Assembly: GCA_964439595.1 (NCBI GenBank)
Contig: CAYTOK010000031.1
Location: 1 to 7,082, forward strand
From: CAIJXB01 sp964439595
GTDB taxonomy: Bacteria > Chlamydiota > Chlamydiia > Chlamydiales > Rhabdochlamydiaceae
Direction of reading: 5' to 3'
Length of the DNA: 7,082 nt
Positions 1 to 5,993 of this stretch are shown here, piece by piece (position 1 is the first letter of the stretch; every line of letters begins with the position of its first letter). The position numbers and the translations under genes were made by a program. The notes below the pieces were generated by a model that did no database searches, was not told the origin of the DNA, and saw only the letters and a list, made by a program, of their open reading frames with translations.

Positions 1-18
1 GCCAAGGTTTTTTACTCA

Positions 19-54
19 CCCTCTAGGTCGAATAGATCTAGAGGGTTTTTTTTT
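19..54 (+). terminator. Rho-independent terminator of a gene upstream of the window
   Basis: An 11-bp stem (19-29 with 35-45, one G-U pair) closes a GAATA loop and is followed by nine T (46-54). The gene it serves ends before base 1. The arrangement is almost identical to the terminator at 683-714, including the TTTTTTACTCA lead-in and the loop. This indicates that the unseen upstream gene and the 228-650 gene share a duplicated 3' end. Confidence 0.9.
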
Positions 55-132
55 GTCCCGAGTTTTTTTTGCGAATTATAAAATTCTAGCAATGCTCTTT
101 TAAAACAGCATAAAAGCCATTGGTGTCAAACG

Positions 133-138
133 TATAAT
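133..138 (+). promoter_or_regulatory. possible -10 box for the 228-650 gene
   Basis: A perfect TATAAT stands 90 bases before the start codon, after a terminator, where a new promoter is expected. No good -35 hexamer lies at 16-18 bases, so the assignment is weak. It would give a 5' leader of roughly 80 bases. Confidence 0.35.
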
Positions 139-227
139 CTGCGAATTTTGTATGTAATTTTTATTTTCCTACAACTAAATGATTTTAGCAGATAGAATTG
201 GTTTTTCTTTTTTTTAGGTAAGTAAAT

Positions 228-650
228 ATGATTACAGTATTAAAAAATTCGTATGAAGAAGCGACAGCTAAGAATGGTTTAATTTCTTTGGTAACAGAGA
301 TGCAAGAGGCTTTTAAAGCTCAACATGAAGGTCAAGGAAGGGCTGTAATTGCGACGCAGCGCGTTGCTTCTGTAATTGAGAAGTCTGGCTCATTATGGGA
401 GTCTACAGGACAGGCAACAGGTCACAAGCCTTTTAAGCACAAGGTTACGGGTGTTGTGATTGGTTATGAAGGACATGGCCCTAAAGAGATTTATGGTTAT
501 CACTTAGAAGTGTTGCATAAAAATCTTCAAGATCACTTAAATATTCTTTGCAATGATATTTTTGCCTATAAGACAAAAAACTGGAAAACCGAACCTGATT
601 ATGAAGTCTCTCTTAGCCGTTATAATAAATGGTTAGGTGAAAAAAAATAA
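228..650 (+). CDS. hypothetical protein, 140 aa
   Basis: I do not recognise the family. The protein is soluble-looking, with no signal peptide or membrane segment. The first 55 residues are probably helical and rich in Ala, Glu and Lys. A more distinctive middle follows (about 68-112), containing VTGVVIGYEGHG and a run of amphipathic sequence with HLEVLHKNLQDHLN, then a Lys-rich tail. The ATG is preceded by AGGT at 216-219, a weak Shine-Dalgarno at good spacing. The gene is flanked by its own promoter region and by the terminator at 683-714, so it is probably monocistronic. The matching terminator upstream suggests a member of a tandemly duplicated family. The His-rich GYEGHG stretch could be functional, but I cannot name an activity. 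Confidence 0.8.
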   Translation: MITVLKNSYEEATAKNGLISLVTEMQEAFKAQHEGQGRAVIATQRVASVIEKSGSLWESTGQATGHKPFKHKVTGVVIGYEGHGPKEIYGYHLEVLHKNLQDHLNILCNDIFAYKTKNWKTEPDYEVSLSRYNKWLGEKK

Positions 651-682
651 AAGGAAGTTTGGTTCCAGTTTTTTTTACTCAG

Positions 683-714
683 CCTCTAAGTCGAATAGAT
701 TTAGAGGTTTTTTT
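683..714 (+). terminator. Rho-independent terminator of the 228-650 gene
   Basis: A 10-bp stem (683-692 with 698-707, one G-U pair) with a GAATA loop is followed by seven T. A weaker hairpin (GGAA at 653-656 with TTCC at 663-666) and a T8 run precede it. Compared with the copy at 19-54, one base pair has changed from G-C to A-T on both sides of the stem, so pairing is kept. Confidence 0.9.
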
Positions 715-915
715 ATTTGGATATAGTCGTGCGTTTTTTGGCTTCGAAAATGGTGATCGTAAAAAAGTGGTGCATAAAGAACTGCGTTTTGGTAGCTGTA
801 AGCAGAGAACAGCTATCTGACAAGTCATTTGAAGTTTTTATCCTTTCTCCTTTCACCCTATCTTGTTTATCTTTTAGGTAGTATGCTGGAAGTCTTCCTT
901 ATTGCAAAATTGGGT
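715..915. other. intergenic spacer with one unexplained hairpin
   Basis: No gene is visible on either strand. The only structure is a 9-bp stem (791-799 with 809-817, one G-U pair) around a 9-base loop. It has no T run on either side, so it does not look like a terminator. The spacer separates two convergent genes. Confidence 0.4.
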
Positions 916-1788
916 TTAAAATGATCTGCCAACATTAAAAGAAAAGGACCATTGGTCTTTTTTTTGGTTACCGAATAAATGCTGTTGGATAGGGTAGCCA
1001 GCTCCTATTTGTAATATCCAAGCATTTGAAGAGGCCCAAAAAGAAGGTGTGCAGTAGATGGTATTACCTCCGGAGTTTGGGTTACTGTTAGAGGGAGAAA
1101 AAATGCCATCAAATTCTACCAAGTAAGCAAAAAGCCATCCTTTTACTAGATTGCCATTTCTTCCTATGCCAAATTGGTAGAGGTATTGGTTTGTAGTTTT
1201 TGTTTTGCGCTGGGACATAGGTAGTATTACCCCGTAAGAACTAAAATAAAGCCATTTAGGTGACATGTGATTGTATGTTGCGCCTGCAAAATAGCTCATT
1301 GAACCTAGTCCTGTTATGGGAGTTTTGTGTTTTGAGCCTGTAGGAAAAGAAGCATTTGCAACAACAGTTATTTGGTCGCTTGTACAGTTTGTTGTTTTTG
1401 CGTAAACTGCATATTCAAATTGTAAAAAAAGATCCTCAAATCCTGAAGAATGGTGTTCTTTTTCTCTATAACTAACTGCTATAGGCACATTGAAAAAGAT
1501 AGAAAATTCATCAGTAATTCCATATAGAACACTGGGAATCAAATCTATATAGTTACTATTTTGTTTCTTCAAGCTATCGCCAAATACATATAATTGCACT
1601 ACATTGCATTCGATAATATTATTCCCAAAGCTTATAAGAGGTCCTGGCTGCTGTGAACAGGGAAGGATGAAATTTCCTTTATCGCAAGGCGGTTGATCTC
1701 CTTCTTTGCACTCGATTTTAAGGCAAAATAGGAGTAGAGAGACAAATAGAACGGAGGATTTTTTTGTTTCAAGCGTAAGACTGTGCAT
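916..1788 (-). CDS. predicted outer-membrane beta-barrel protein, 290 aa
   Basis: The N-terminus has a signal-peptide-like layout: a Lys pair at 9-10, then a hydrophobic stretch at about 11-24. There is no lipobox. The rest alternates polar and hydrophobic residues in beta-strand fashion with aromatic girdles, for example YIDLIPSVLYGI (80-91) and WSFSFNVGRSF (280-290). It ends in Phe, the usual C-terminal residue recognised by the BAM machinery. The FGDS, IPSVLYGITD and FNVPIAV segments resemble the transporter/MetA-degradation-like barrel proteins of Legionella and Chlamydia-related bacteria. Ligand and role are unknown. Several Cys lie in the N-terminal third (22, 27, 35, 44, 61). The start is the only usable in-frame ATG; the Shine-Dalgarno is poor. 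Fold call fairly sure, exact family not. Confidence 0.75.
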   Translation of the reverse strand: MHSLTLETKKSSVLFVSLLLFCLKIECKEGDQPPCDKGNFILPCSQQPGPLISFGNNIIECNVVQLYVFGDSLKKQNSNYIDLIPSVLYGITDEFSIFFNVPIAVSYREKEHHSSGFEDLFLQFEYAVYAKTTNCTSDQITVVANASFPTGSKHKTPITGLGSMSYFAGATYNHMSPKWLYFSSYGVILPMSQRKTKTTNQYLYQFGIGRNGNLVKGWLFAYLVEFDGIFSPSNSNPNSGGNTIYCTPSFWASSNAWILQIGAGYPIQQHLFGNQKKDQWSFSFNVGRSF

Positions 1789-2037
1789 TCGTAACCGGTT
1801 AAATTTTGTGGCGATAGATCTGCATTTTTAGTCTGGTTTTTGTCAGTTTTGCGTTTTTTTAGATTTAATGCCACCTTTTCTTTCGACATTTATTTGGAAT
1901 TTTCGACATCTGTTTATTGCTATTCGTATGTGTTTGATTTTTATATTGTTTTAGTTTTAGTTAAAATTAATTTATTGCATAGTTATTTATTAGATGATAG
2001 TTTCACTTTATAAGGTAAAACTATTTAGAGGTTTATA
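1789..2037. other. divergent intergenic region with promoters expected
   Basis: This AT-rich spacer separates the barrel gene (-) from the kinase-like gene (+). The + strand gene has a Shine-Dalgarno GAGG at 2028-2031, six bases before its ATG. AT-rich hexamers such as TTTATA at 2007-2012 could be a -10 box, but no convincing -35 pairs with them. A short direct repeat (TTTCGACAT, about 1881-1889 and again near 1902-1910) is present. A second minus-strand frame is open here but lacks a ribosome site. Confidence 0.4.
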
Positions 2038-3828
2038 ATGAGCGCGATGGGTCCACCCCCCCCCGGGAAAAATGACGGCTTAATTCCTTCAGGAGTTCCC
2101 TCACCTGAATCTTCAAAAGAGGTTCAGGAAGGAAAAACTTCTGAAGTTTTTCAAGGAGCACTTAAAAGGAATAGCCCCCCCCATGAGGAGATGTCAACAA
2201 GCGCTCTTTTAGCAGAAAGGAATCGTTTAGTGGTGGGGGGGAAGCGAATATGTTTAGCGAAAATAGAAATTGCTGAAAAGCCTTTTGTATCCAAGAATCG
2301 CGAGCAAAGCCTGGCTTTTGAAAAAGATGTCCAAGGTGGTTTAGGGGTAGGGGGTGTATTTATGAATCCACGATCGCCTCCAAAAGGTGCATCACCTTGG
2401 TTTTTAAATATTTGCCGGTTTTTCTGTGAATTGCCAGAACCCAGGGAAGGCTGTAGTGCATCTGGACAACTTAGTAAAGAAGATTTTACTGACCTACCAG
2501 CTTCTCATGGTTTGCCCGAGGAACCTGCTGAGCTTAAGATTTCTGGTAGTGTTTCTGGTGAGTTTACCGTTGAGTTAATAGGGTTACAAAACGAGGCTGA
2601 CTTAGAAAAGCTTTCTAATTTAGTGCCAGACCCTGACTCAATTGCTCGAGATATCACCCCAGTGAAAGAAGAAAGCCGACCGGTTCTTATTCCAATTAGA
2701 TCCGGTGAATTAGCAGGAGAAGGTATTCGACAAGGGGTAACCAATACGTTTATTGCAAGAAGTAGTGCAGGAAATCTAGCCGTGATTAAGCCTGCTTTAG
2801 GCGTTTTTCGTTATGGGTTAAGTAGTGATTGGCATAAGTTACATCCTCATAGAGAGGGAATTCAGTATTCTGATATGGTAGGTAGAGAGAGACTTGCTTT
2901 TGTTATTTCTAATTTGCTCGGTAAGATTTGGGGTGAAATGAGTGTAAGCATCCCTGAGACGCAATTAATACAAATACCCGCTAAATTTTTTGTTGGAAGG
3001 TTTGTGGATGCTTTACTGCCGGAAGATATGCTTGTTTGTTCCGTTCAGCAGTTTATACCATCTACTAATTTAGCTTTGTGTCCTAACGAGACTGTTTCTG
3101 ATATGGACCCGAAAAAGCTTAGAGCATTTGCTGTATTGGATATCTTGATTTATAATGCAGATAGAGGGAAGTACAATGCTATTTTAAGTACAGAGTCTGG
3201 TGATTTAGTGCCAATTGATCATGGATTAATTCTTTCAAGAGGATTTCAAGCTTTACCTGATTTTTTTTGGATTGGATTGGATGGTTGTAATACACCTTTT
3301 CTTCCTGAAGAAATTGCTGTAATTAGCCATTTAAAATGGGAGGTTATTCGAGATGAGGTCCTTGTGGCCATGCCTGGTATTGATAGTGAAACTTTAAATA
3401 CATTAAATACAACCTTAGAGTTTTTAAAAATTAGTGTGGAACTAGGCTTAAATCCCTATCAAATGGCGATTTTATTTTGTAAAATTAAAGATATCGATAC
3501 GGTCTTTGTAAGACACTGTTACGAGGAAGCTAAGGCTTTACCTGGGGAGTTTTCGAAAAATATTCAACTAGTGATTAGAAAATATTTGGTTCCCTGCGCT
3601 TCTTTTATAACAGATCCGGATAATGCTTCTTTTCTTGTTATGCAGAATGAAGGAGCATATGGTTATAAAATCCCTTTAATGTGTGTAATGCTAGAATCTT
3701 TAGACGAAATTATCAAAGTTAGTTCTACAAAAGAAGAGAGACTAGATAGAGATATGCCATTTGAGGAATTATTTATGCAAATATTACAAGATCGAGTGGT
3801 TGCACTAAAAACGAGATTTAATGTTTGA
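2038..3828 (+). CDS. PI3/PI4-kinase-fold protein (type II PI4K-like), putative phase-variable effector, 596 aa
   Basis: The C-terminal half carries type II phosphatidylinositol 4-kinase-like motifs in order. An AVIKP strand holds the ATP-binding Lys251. Glu284 lies in a GRERLAF helix. A hinge-like SVQQFIP covers 335-341. The catalytic loop NADRGKYN (373-380) holds Asp375 and Asn380, matching N-x-DRG-x-x-N of eukaryotic PI4K-II. PIDHG (392-396) supplies the metal-binding Asp394. All catalytic residues are present, so activity is plausible: a phosphoinositide or protein kinase. HipA-like folds are the alternative. Residues 1-215 are Pro/Ser/Glu-rich and probably disordered, suiting a secreted effector. 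Residues 400-596 are helical and unassigned. The gene has a clear Shine-Dalgarno (2028-2031). Its 5' end is richer in G and C than the rest and contains C9, C8 and G7 tracts, which suggest phase variation. Confidence 0.8.
   Translation: MSAMGPPPPGKNDGLIPSGVPSPESSKEVQEGKTSEVFQGALKRNSPPHEEMSTSALLAERNRLVVGGKRICLAKIEIAEKPFVSKNREQSLAFEKDVQGGLGVGGVFMNPRSPPKGASPWFLNICRFFCELPEPREGCSASGQLSKEDFTDLPASHGLPEEPAELKISGSVSGEFTVELIGLQNEADLEKLSNLVPDPDSIARDITPVKEESRPVLIPIRSGELAGEGIRQGVTNTFIARSSAGNLAVIKPALGVFRYGLSSDWHKLHPHREGIQYSDMVGRERLAFVISNLLGKIWGEMSVSIPETQLIQIPAKFFVGRFVDALLPEDMLVCSVQQFIPSTNLALCPNETVSDMDPKKLRAFAVLDILIYNADRGKYNAILSTESGDLVPIDHGLILSRGFQALPDFFWIGLDGCNTPFLPEEIAVISHLKWEVIRDEVLVAMPGIDSETLNTLNTTLEFLKISVELGLNPYQMAILFCKIKDIDTVFVRHCYEEAKALPGEFSKNIQLVIRKYLVPCASFITDPDNASFLVMQNEGAYGYKIPLMCVMLESLDEIIKVSSTKEERLDRDMPFEELFMQILQDRVVALKTRFNV
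2056..2064 (+). repeat. C9 homopolymer tract, candidate contingency locus
   Basis: Nine C encode Pro7-Pro9 of the kinase-like protein, immediately followed by GGG. Losing one C puts a TAA in frame after 14 codons. Gaining one puts a TGA in frame after 12 codons. Tracts of this length are prone to slipped-strand errors and stand out in an AT-rich genome. Confidence 0.75.
2175..2182 (+). repeat. C8 homopolymer tract, candidate contingency locus
   Basis: Eight C span the end of Ser46 and Pro47-Pro48. Losing one base leads to a TAG ten codons after the tract. Gaining one gives TGA almost at once. This is the second slippage-prone tract in the same reading frame. Confidence 0.65.
2235..2241 (+). 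repeat. G7 homopolymer tract
   Basis: Seven G cover the end of Val66 and Gly67-Gly68. A single-base change in either direction reaches a stop within about 15 codons. Shorter G4 and G5 runs follow at 2344-2347 and 2350-2354. Confidence 0.5.
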
Positions 3829-3905
3829 TTTTTTTACAATTAATTTGCTTTAAAATGGTTTTTTTGCGAAATTTTTTAGCTGTGAACCAAAATGGTTTAT
3901 TTTTT

Positions 3906-3910
3906 AGGAG
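3906..3910 (+). promoter_or_regulatory. Shine-Dalgarno AGGAG that fixes the start at 3919
   Basis: A full AGGAG (extended to AGGAGAAG) lies eight bases before the ATG at 3919. The earlier in-frame ATG at 3892 has no such site and would place the AGGAG inside the coding region. Confidence 0.8.
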
Positions 3911-3918
3911 AAGAATAT

Positions 3919-4194
3919 ATGCAGGTAGTAAATGTGCAAACAAGGGAAGTTCTAGCTCGGTTTGATGAAAAAGATATTGCTAGCTTTACAGATAAGGCTT
4001 TTTCGGTACAACTTGCCCTTTGTGGTATTAAAATCCCTCCGGATAAACGAAAGGAATATGAAGGTCGTTTTGTTGTATACCCCGTTTTGAATGAAGAAGG
4101 TACTATGGCTCGCCTTTTTAAAAAAGCATTTCAGGAAATCTATTGTGAAAGACTTGAAAATGCGGGAGTCCAGCTAAATTGGGAGAAGATTTAG
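3919..4194 (+). CDS. hypothetical protein, 91 aa
   Basis: I do not recognise this small protein. It has no signal peptide or membrane segment. The sequence begins MQVVNVQTREVLARF, probably a beta hairpin. A mixed alpha/beta body follows, with a charged PPDKRKEYEGRF stretch (about 40-51) and a C-terminal helix around residues 62-80. The start was chosen from the strong AGGAG at 3906-3910; an upstream ATG at 3892 would add nine residues but lacks a ribosome site. It begins 90 bases after the kinase-like gene on the same strand, with no strong terminator between, so co-transcription is possible. Only a weak hairpin (3885-3889 with 3893-3897) followed by a T-rich stretch intervenes. A chaperone or partner role for the kinase is conceivable from position alone, but nothing in the sequence shows it. 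Confidence 0.7.
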   Translation: MQVVNVQTREVLARFDEKDIASFTDKAFSVQLALCGIKIPPDKRKEYEGRFVVYPVLNEEGTMARLFKKAFQEIYCERLENAGVQLNWEKI

Positions 4195-4216
4195 TCGTTG
4201 TTTTTTGTGACATTGA

Positions 4217-4365
4217 TTAGAAAACAAGGATTGCGTCTGAAACTTCTTCAACGTATTTTTCTTTAAGTTTACACAAGGGTCGTTAATAACTTCGTCACCT
4301 ATTATCATATTGGATGAGCCATCACCATCTAGGTTTATTGCTTAAATACAGCCTGAATCTAACAT
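4217..4365 (-). pseudogene. remnant of a phosphodiester glycosidase (NAGPA domain) gene, C-terminal end
   Basis: Reading the minus strand, a short segment translates as GCI-stop-AINLDGDGSSNMII followed by GDEVIND. This is the signature near the C-terminus of phosphodiester glycosidase domain proteins (NAGPA family, usually x-NLDGGGSSTMV-x-x-GKVVNRP). After a frame change somewhere around 4255-4275, another frame gives VEEVSDAILVF and then a stop at 4217-4219. That is the typical last strand of the same domain (VSDAILVF). An in-frame TAA (4342-4344), the frame change and the loss of everything upstream mark it as dead. It lies directly after the stop of the rarD-like gene. The family is known to cleave phosphodiester-linked sugars; here no function remains. 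Confidence 0.7.
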
Positions 4366-4370
4366 TATTA

Positions 4371-5273
4371 TTAAATCCTTCCTGAAACAGGACTGTTTGT
4401 TTGTTTTTCTTTAAAAAGATCAAAAATATAAAGACCAATACTTGGCCATATAAATGCCATGCATATTATATTTTCTAATTCCCAGGGGGTTTTAAAGTAG
4501 AAAAATCCTAAGAGGAGAATTAAAGTTGGTAGTATAAAACCTAAAATGCCAATAGTTGTGAATTTTAGAAGCTTTGTTGCTTGGATATAAAGAAGCATGG
4601 GAATCATGGTAACGGTCCCCGTAAAAAAAAGTAGATATTTTGTGGAGAGGGAGGCATTTATAAAATCCAGATAAACTACAGTGGGTTTTACGGCGAAAAA
4701 ACTTAGAAAAAGGACGATAATAAAGGTTTCTATAGCTAATTTTTCTAGAGCCGGGAAGCTCATAAGTCGGCTAAGGATTCCATAAATAGCGAAGGAAATT
4801 CCAATAAGAAGAGCAAACTTGGGAAAAACACCTTTTGCCACCAAAAGATAGATTATAGCTAAAAATACAAAGGCAACAGAGATCCACTGCCGAATGCTCA
4901 TAGATTCTTTTAAGAAGATAAGACTTAAGACGATTGTTAAAATAGGAGATATATAGTAAGCGAGGCTAGCTTCTATTACGTATCCATGATTAATGGCGTA
5001 AATATATCCCAGCCAATTCATGGAAATTGCTCCTGATGAAAAAAGAAGGGATCCCCAATTTTTTTTAATAAGAGTTCCTATTTCTATAAAATACGCTTTT
5101 TTGAGTCGTGATTTCCAAAGAAAATAGGGGAGAAGGGTGAAAAAGATCCACAAAGAGCGGTGAAACAAAATGACTGTACTATCGACGTGGGAAAGTACTG
5201 ACCAATAAATAGGCATAAAACCAAAAATACAAAATGCTAAAACTACTGCTAAGTAACGGCCATTTCCTTTCAT
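4371..5273 (-). CDS. rarD: RarD-type EamA/DMT family permease, 300 aa
   Basis: This is an inner-membrane protein with about ten hydrophobic helices across residues 7-287, the layout of EamA (drug/metabolite transporter) proteins. Its length is that of RarD. RarD-like signatures are visible: HRSLW (38-42), NWLGYIYAIN (86-95), EASLAYYISP (101-110), FLKES (120-124), FAIYG (161-165), IET (181-183), TLILLLGFFYF (250-260) and FIWPSIGLYIFD (274-285). RarD was linked by name to chloramphenicol resistance, but the true substrate is unsettled. The start is odd: the ATG (5271-5273) lies inside a 59-base hairpin repeat and no Shine-Dalgarno precedes it. The frame is open further upstream through the hairpin without another ATG. 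The conserved region begins within a few residues, so little protein is missing, but the native 5' leader has probably been replaced. Confidence 0.85.
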   Translation of the reverse strand: MKGNGRYLAVVLAFCIFGFMPIYWSVLSHVDSTVILFHRSLWIFFTLLPYFLWKSRLKKAYFIEIGTLIKKNWGSLLFSSGAISMNWLGYIYAINHGYVIEASLAYYISPILTIVLSLIFLKESMSIRQWISVAFVFLAIIYLLVAKGVFPKFALLIGISFAIYGILSRLMSFPALEKLAIETFIIVLFLSFFAVKPTVVYLDFINASLSTKYLLFFTGTVTMIPMLLYIQATKLLKFTTIGILGFILPTLILLLGFFYFKTPWELENIICMAFIWPSIGLYIFDLFKEKQTNSPVSGRI

Positions 5274-5327
5274 TCTCTTGACAGCGTAAGGACCTCTTCC
5301 TTTAAAGGAAGTAGGAAGCGCTGCTCC
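5269..5327 (+). repeat. 59-base hairpin repeat, copy 1 (IS200/IS605-end-like palindrome)
   Basis: It aligns without gaps to 6652-6710. Both begin TTCATYCTCTTGACAGCG and end GGAAGCGCTGCTYC, and between them the sequences differ but both fold. The outer stem is CAGCG (5282-5286) with CGCTG (5319-5323). The inner palindrome is centred on 5297-5310. The nested stem with GGAAGCG at its foot resembles the subterminal hairpins recognised by TnpA of IS200/IS605 elements, and a tnpB follows copy 2. No tnpB is beside this copy. Confidence 0.75.
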
Positions 5328-5555
5328 CTATTCAATATAATACATAGATAAGACTTTAAAAGATTGAGTTTTTTGTTTTTTTTGTAGGGAGTAATAGGTT
5401 AGTCAGTTCTTTCCTGGGACTACTCTTGGTCATTTCTAGAGTGTTTATTGCGTGAAGATAGGGAAGCTTGGGCTATAGCTAATCCAAGCTGCTTAATATT
5501 GCTCCTTACCCAAAGAAAGGAGGTTCTTACAGTGTTTAGCTAAAAGTTAGCTAAT
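5328..5555. other. intergenic region, no gene seen
   Basis: No convincing coding sequence on either strand. Two hairpins are present. One has a 7-bp stem, 5465-5471 with 5484-5490. The other is TTAGCTAA repeated at 5536-5543 and 5547-5554, which can fold on itself just after the stop of the DUF1398 gene. Neither has a T run downstream in that gene's direction, so terminator function is uncertain. Confidence 0.4.
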
Positions 5556-5966
5556 TCACTCAACGGTTGGGTAATTTTCAGAGTAGGTTTCTCCGAAAAT
5601 GCCGGAGTAGATTACGATTCGCGTTTCAAAGTCAACCGTATAACTTATCACACCTGCTTCCCAAGCAGCTTTTAGGAATTCCTGAAAAGAGCTTTGTCCT
5701 GATTGGTCTATTCTTAAAGCTCTTATAAGAGCTTCTTGATCAAAGGGAGGGATATCAACAGTTGTATTTATAAGAGGTACGCCTTGACTTACAACAGGAC
5801 CTTGATGAGTAAGGTAAATGCTCTGGCATGACGGAAGATGCCAAATATTCCGAGTGACTCCAGCTTTCCTTAACGTTTCTGCAAGTAAAGGGAAGCCCCC
5901 TGTTTTCGAGCGAGTACTCATAGCAAACTGTTGTGCTTTTAGAAGGTTTTCGACAGCGCTTCTCAT
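5556..5966 (-). CDS. DUF1398 (YbcV-like) family protein, 136 aa
   Basis: The protein matches the general pattern of DUF1398, a family of about 130 residues of unknown function that includes E. coli YbcV. It has the internal two-fold resemblance of that family. FPLLAETLRKAGV (25-37) is echoed by FQEFLKAAWEAGV (94-106), each followed by a beta segment; the second is SYTVDFETRIVIYSG (108-122) and leads into GETYSE. It is small, cytosolic-looking, and has no membrane or secretion signal. The start is the ATG at 5964-5966, because GGAG (5973-5976) stands six bases before it; a TTG four codons earlier would overlap this site. It lies 27 bases after the Sel1-repeat pseudogene on the same strand, so the two probably formed one transcription unit. 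Confidence 0.8.
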   Translation of the reverse strand: MRSAVENLLKAQQFAMSTRSKTGGFPLLAETLRKAGVTRNIWHLPSCQSIYLTHQGPVVSQGVPLINTTVDIPPFDQEALIRALRIDQSGQSSFQEFLKAAWEAGVISYTVDFETRIVIYSGIFGETYSENYPTVE

Positions 5967-5972
5967 GTTTTT

Positions 5973-5976
5973 CTCC
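5973..5976 (-). promoter_or_regulatory. Shine-Dalgarno GGAG that fixes the DUF1398 start
   Basis: GGAG on the minus strand, six bases before the ATG at 5966, rules out the TTG at 5978 as the start because that codon overlaps the site. Confidence 0.75.
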
Positions 5977-5993
5977 AAAATAGGGACGGTGGG

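Noticed and set aside
942..965. Hairpin with a T run that resembles a terminator
   Set aside because: It lies inside the 3' coding end of the barrel gene (NQKKDQWSF). The apparent stem follows from that coding sequence.
1632..1889. Open minus-strand frame of 85 codons with a Lys-rich start, overlapping the barrel gene
   Set aside because: It has no ribosome site, most of it overlaps the barrel gene in another frame, and its later part is low-quality sequence. The barrel protein has a coherent signal peptide and strands.
2505..2744. Minus-strand frame of 79 codons within the kinase-like gene
   Set aside because: It is antisense to a long coherent coding region and has no start signals.
3261..3268. 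T8 run inside the kinase-like gene, considered as another slippage tract
   Set aside because: T and A runs of this length are common across this AT-rich window, including A8 near 640-648 and T8 at 958-965. It therefore carries no special signal, unlike the C and G tracts.
5331..5555. Possible tRNA, small RNA or decayed tnpB between rarD and the DUF1398 gene
   Set aside because: No cloverleaf could be drawn, no TnpB-like residues appear in any frame, and the hairpins lack T runs.
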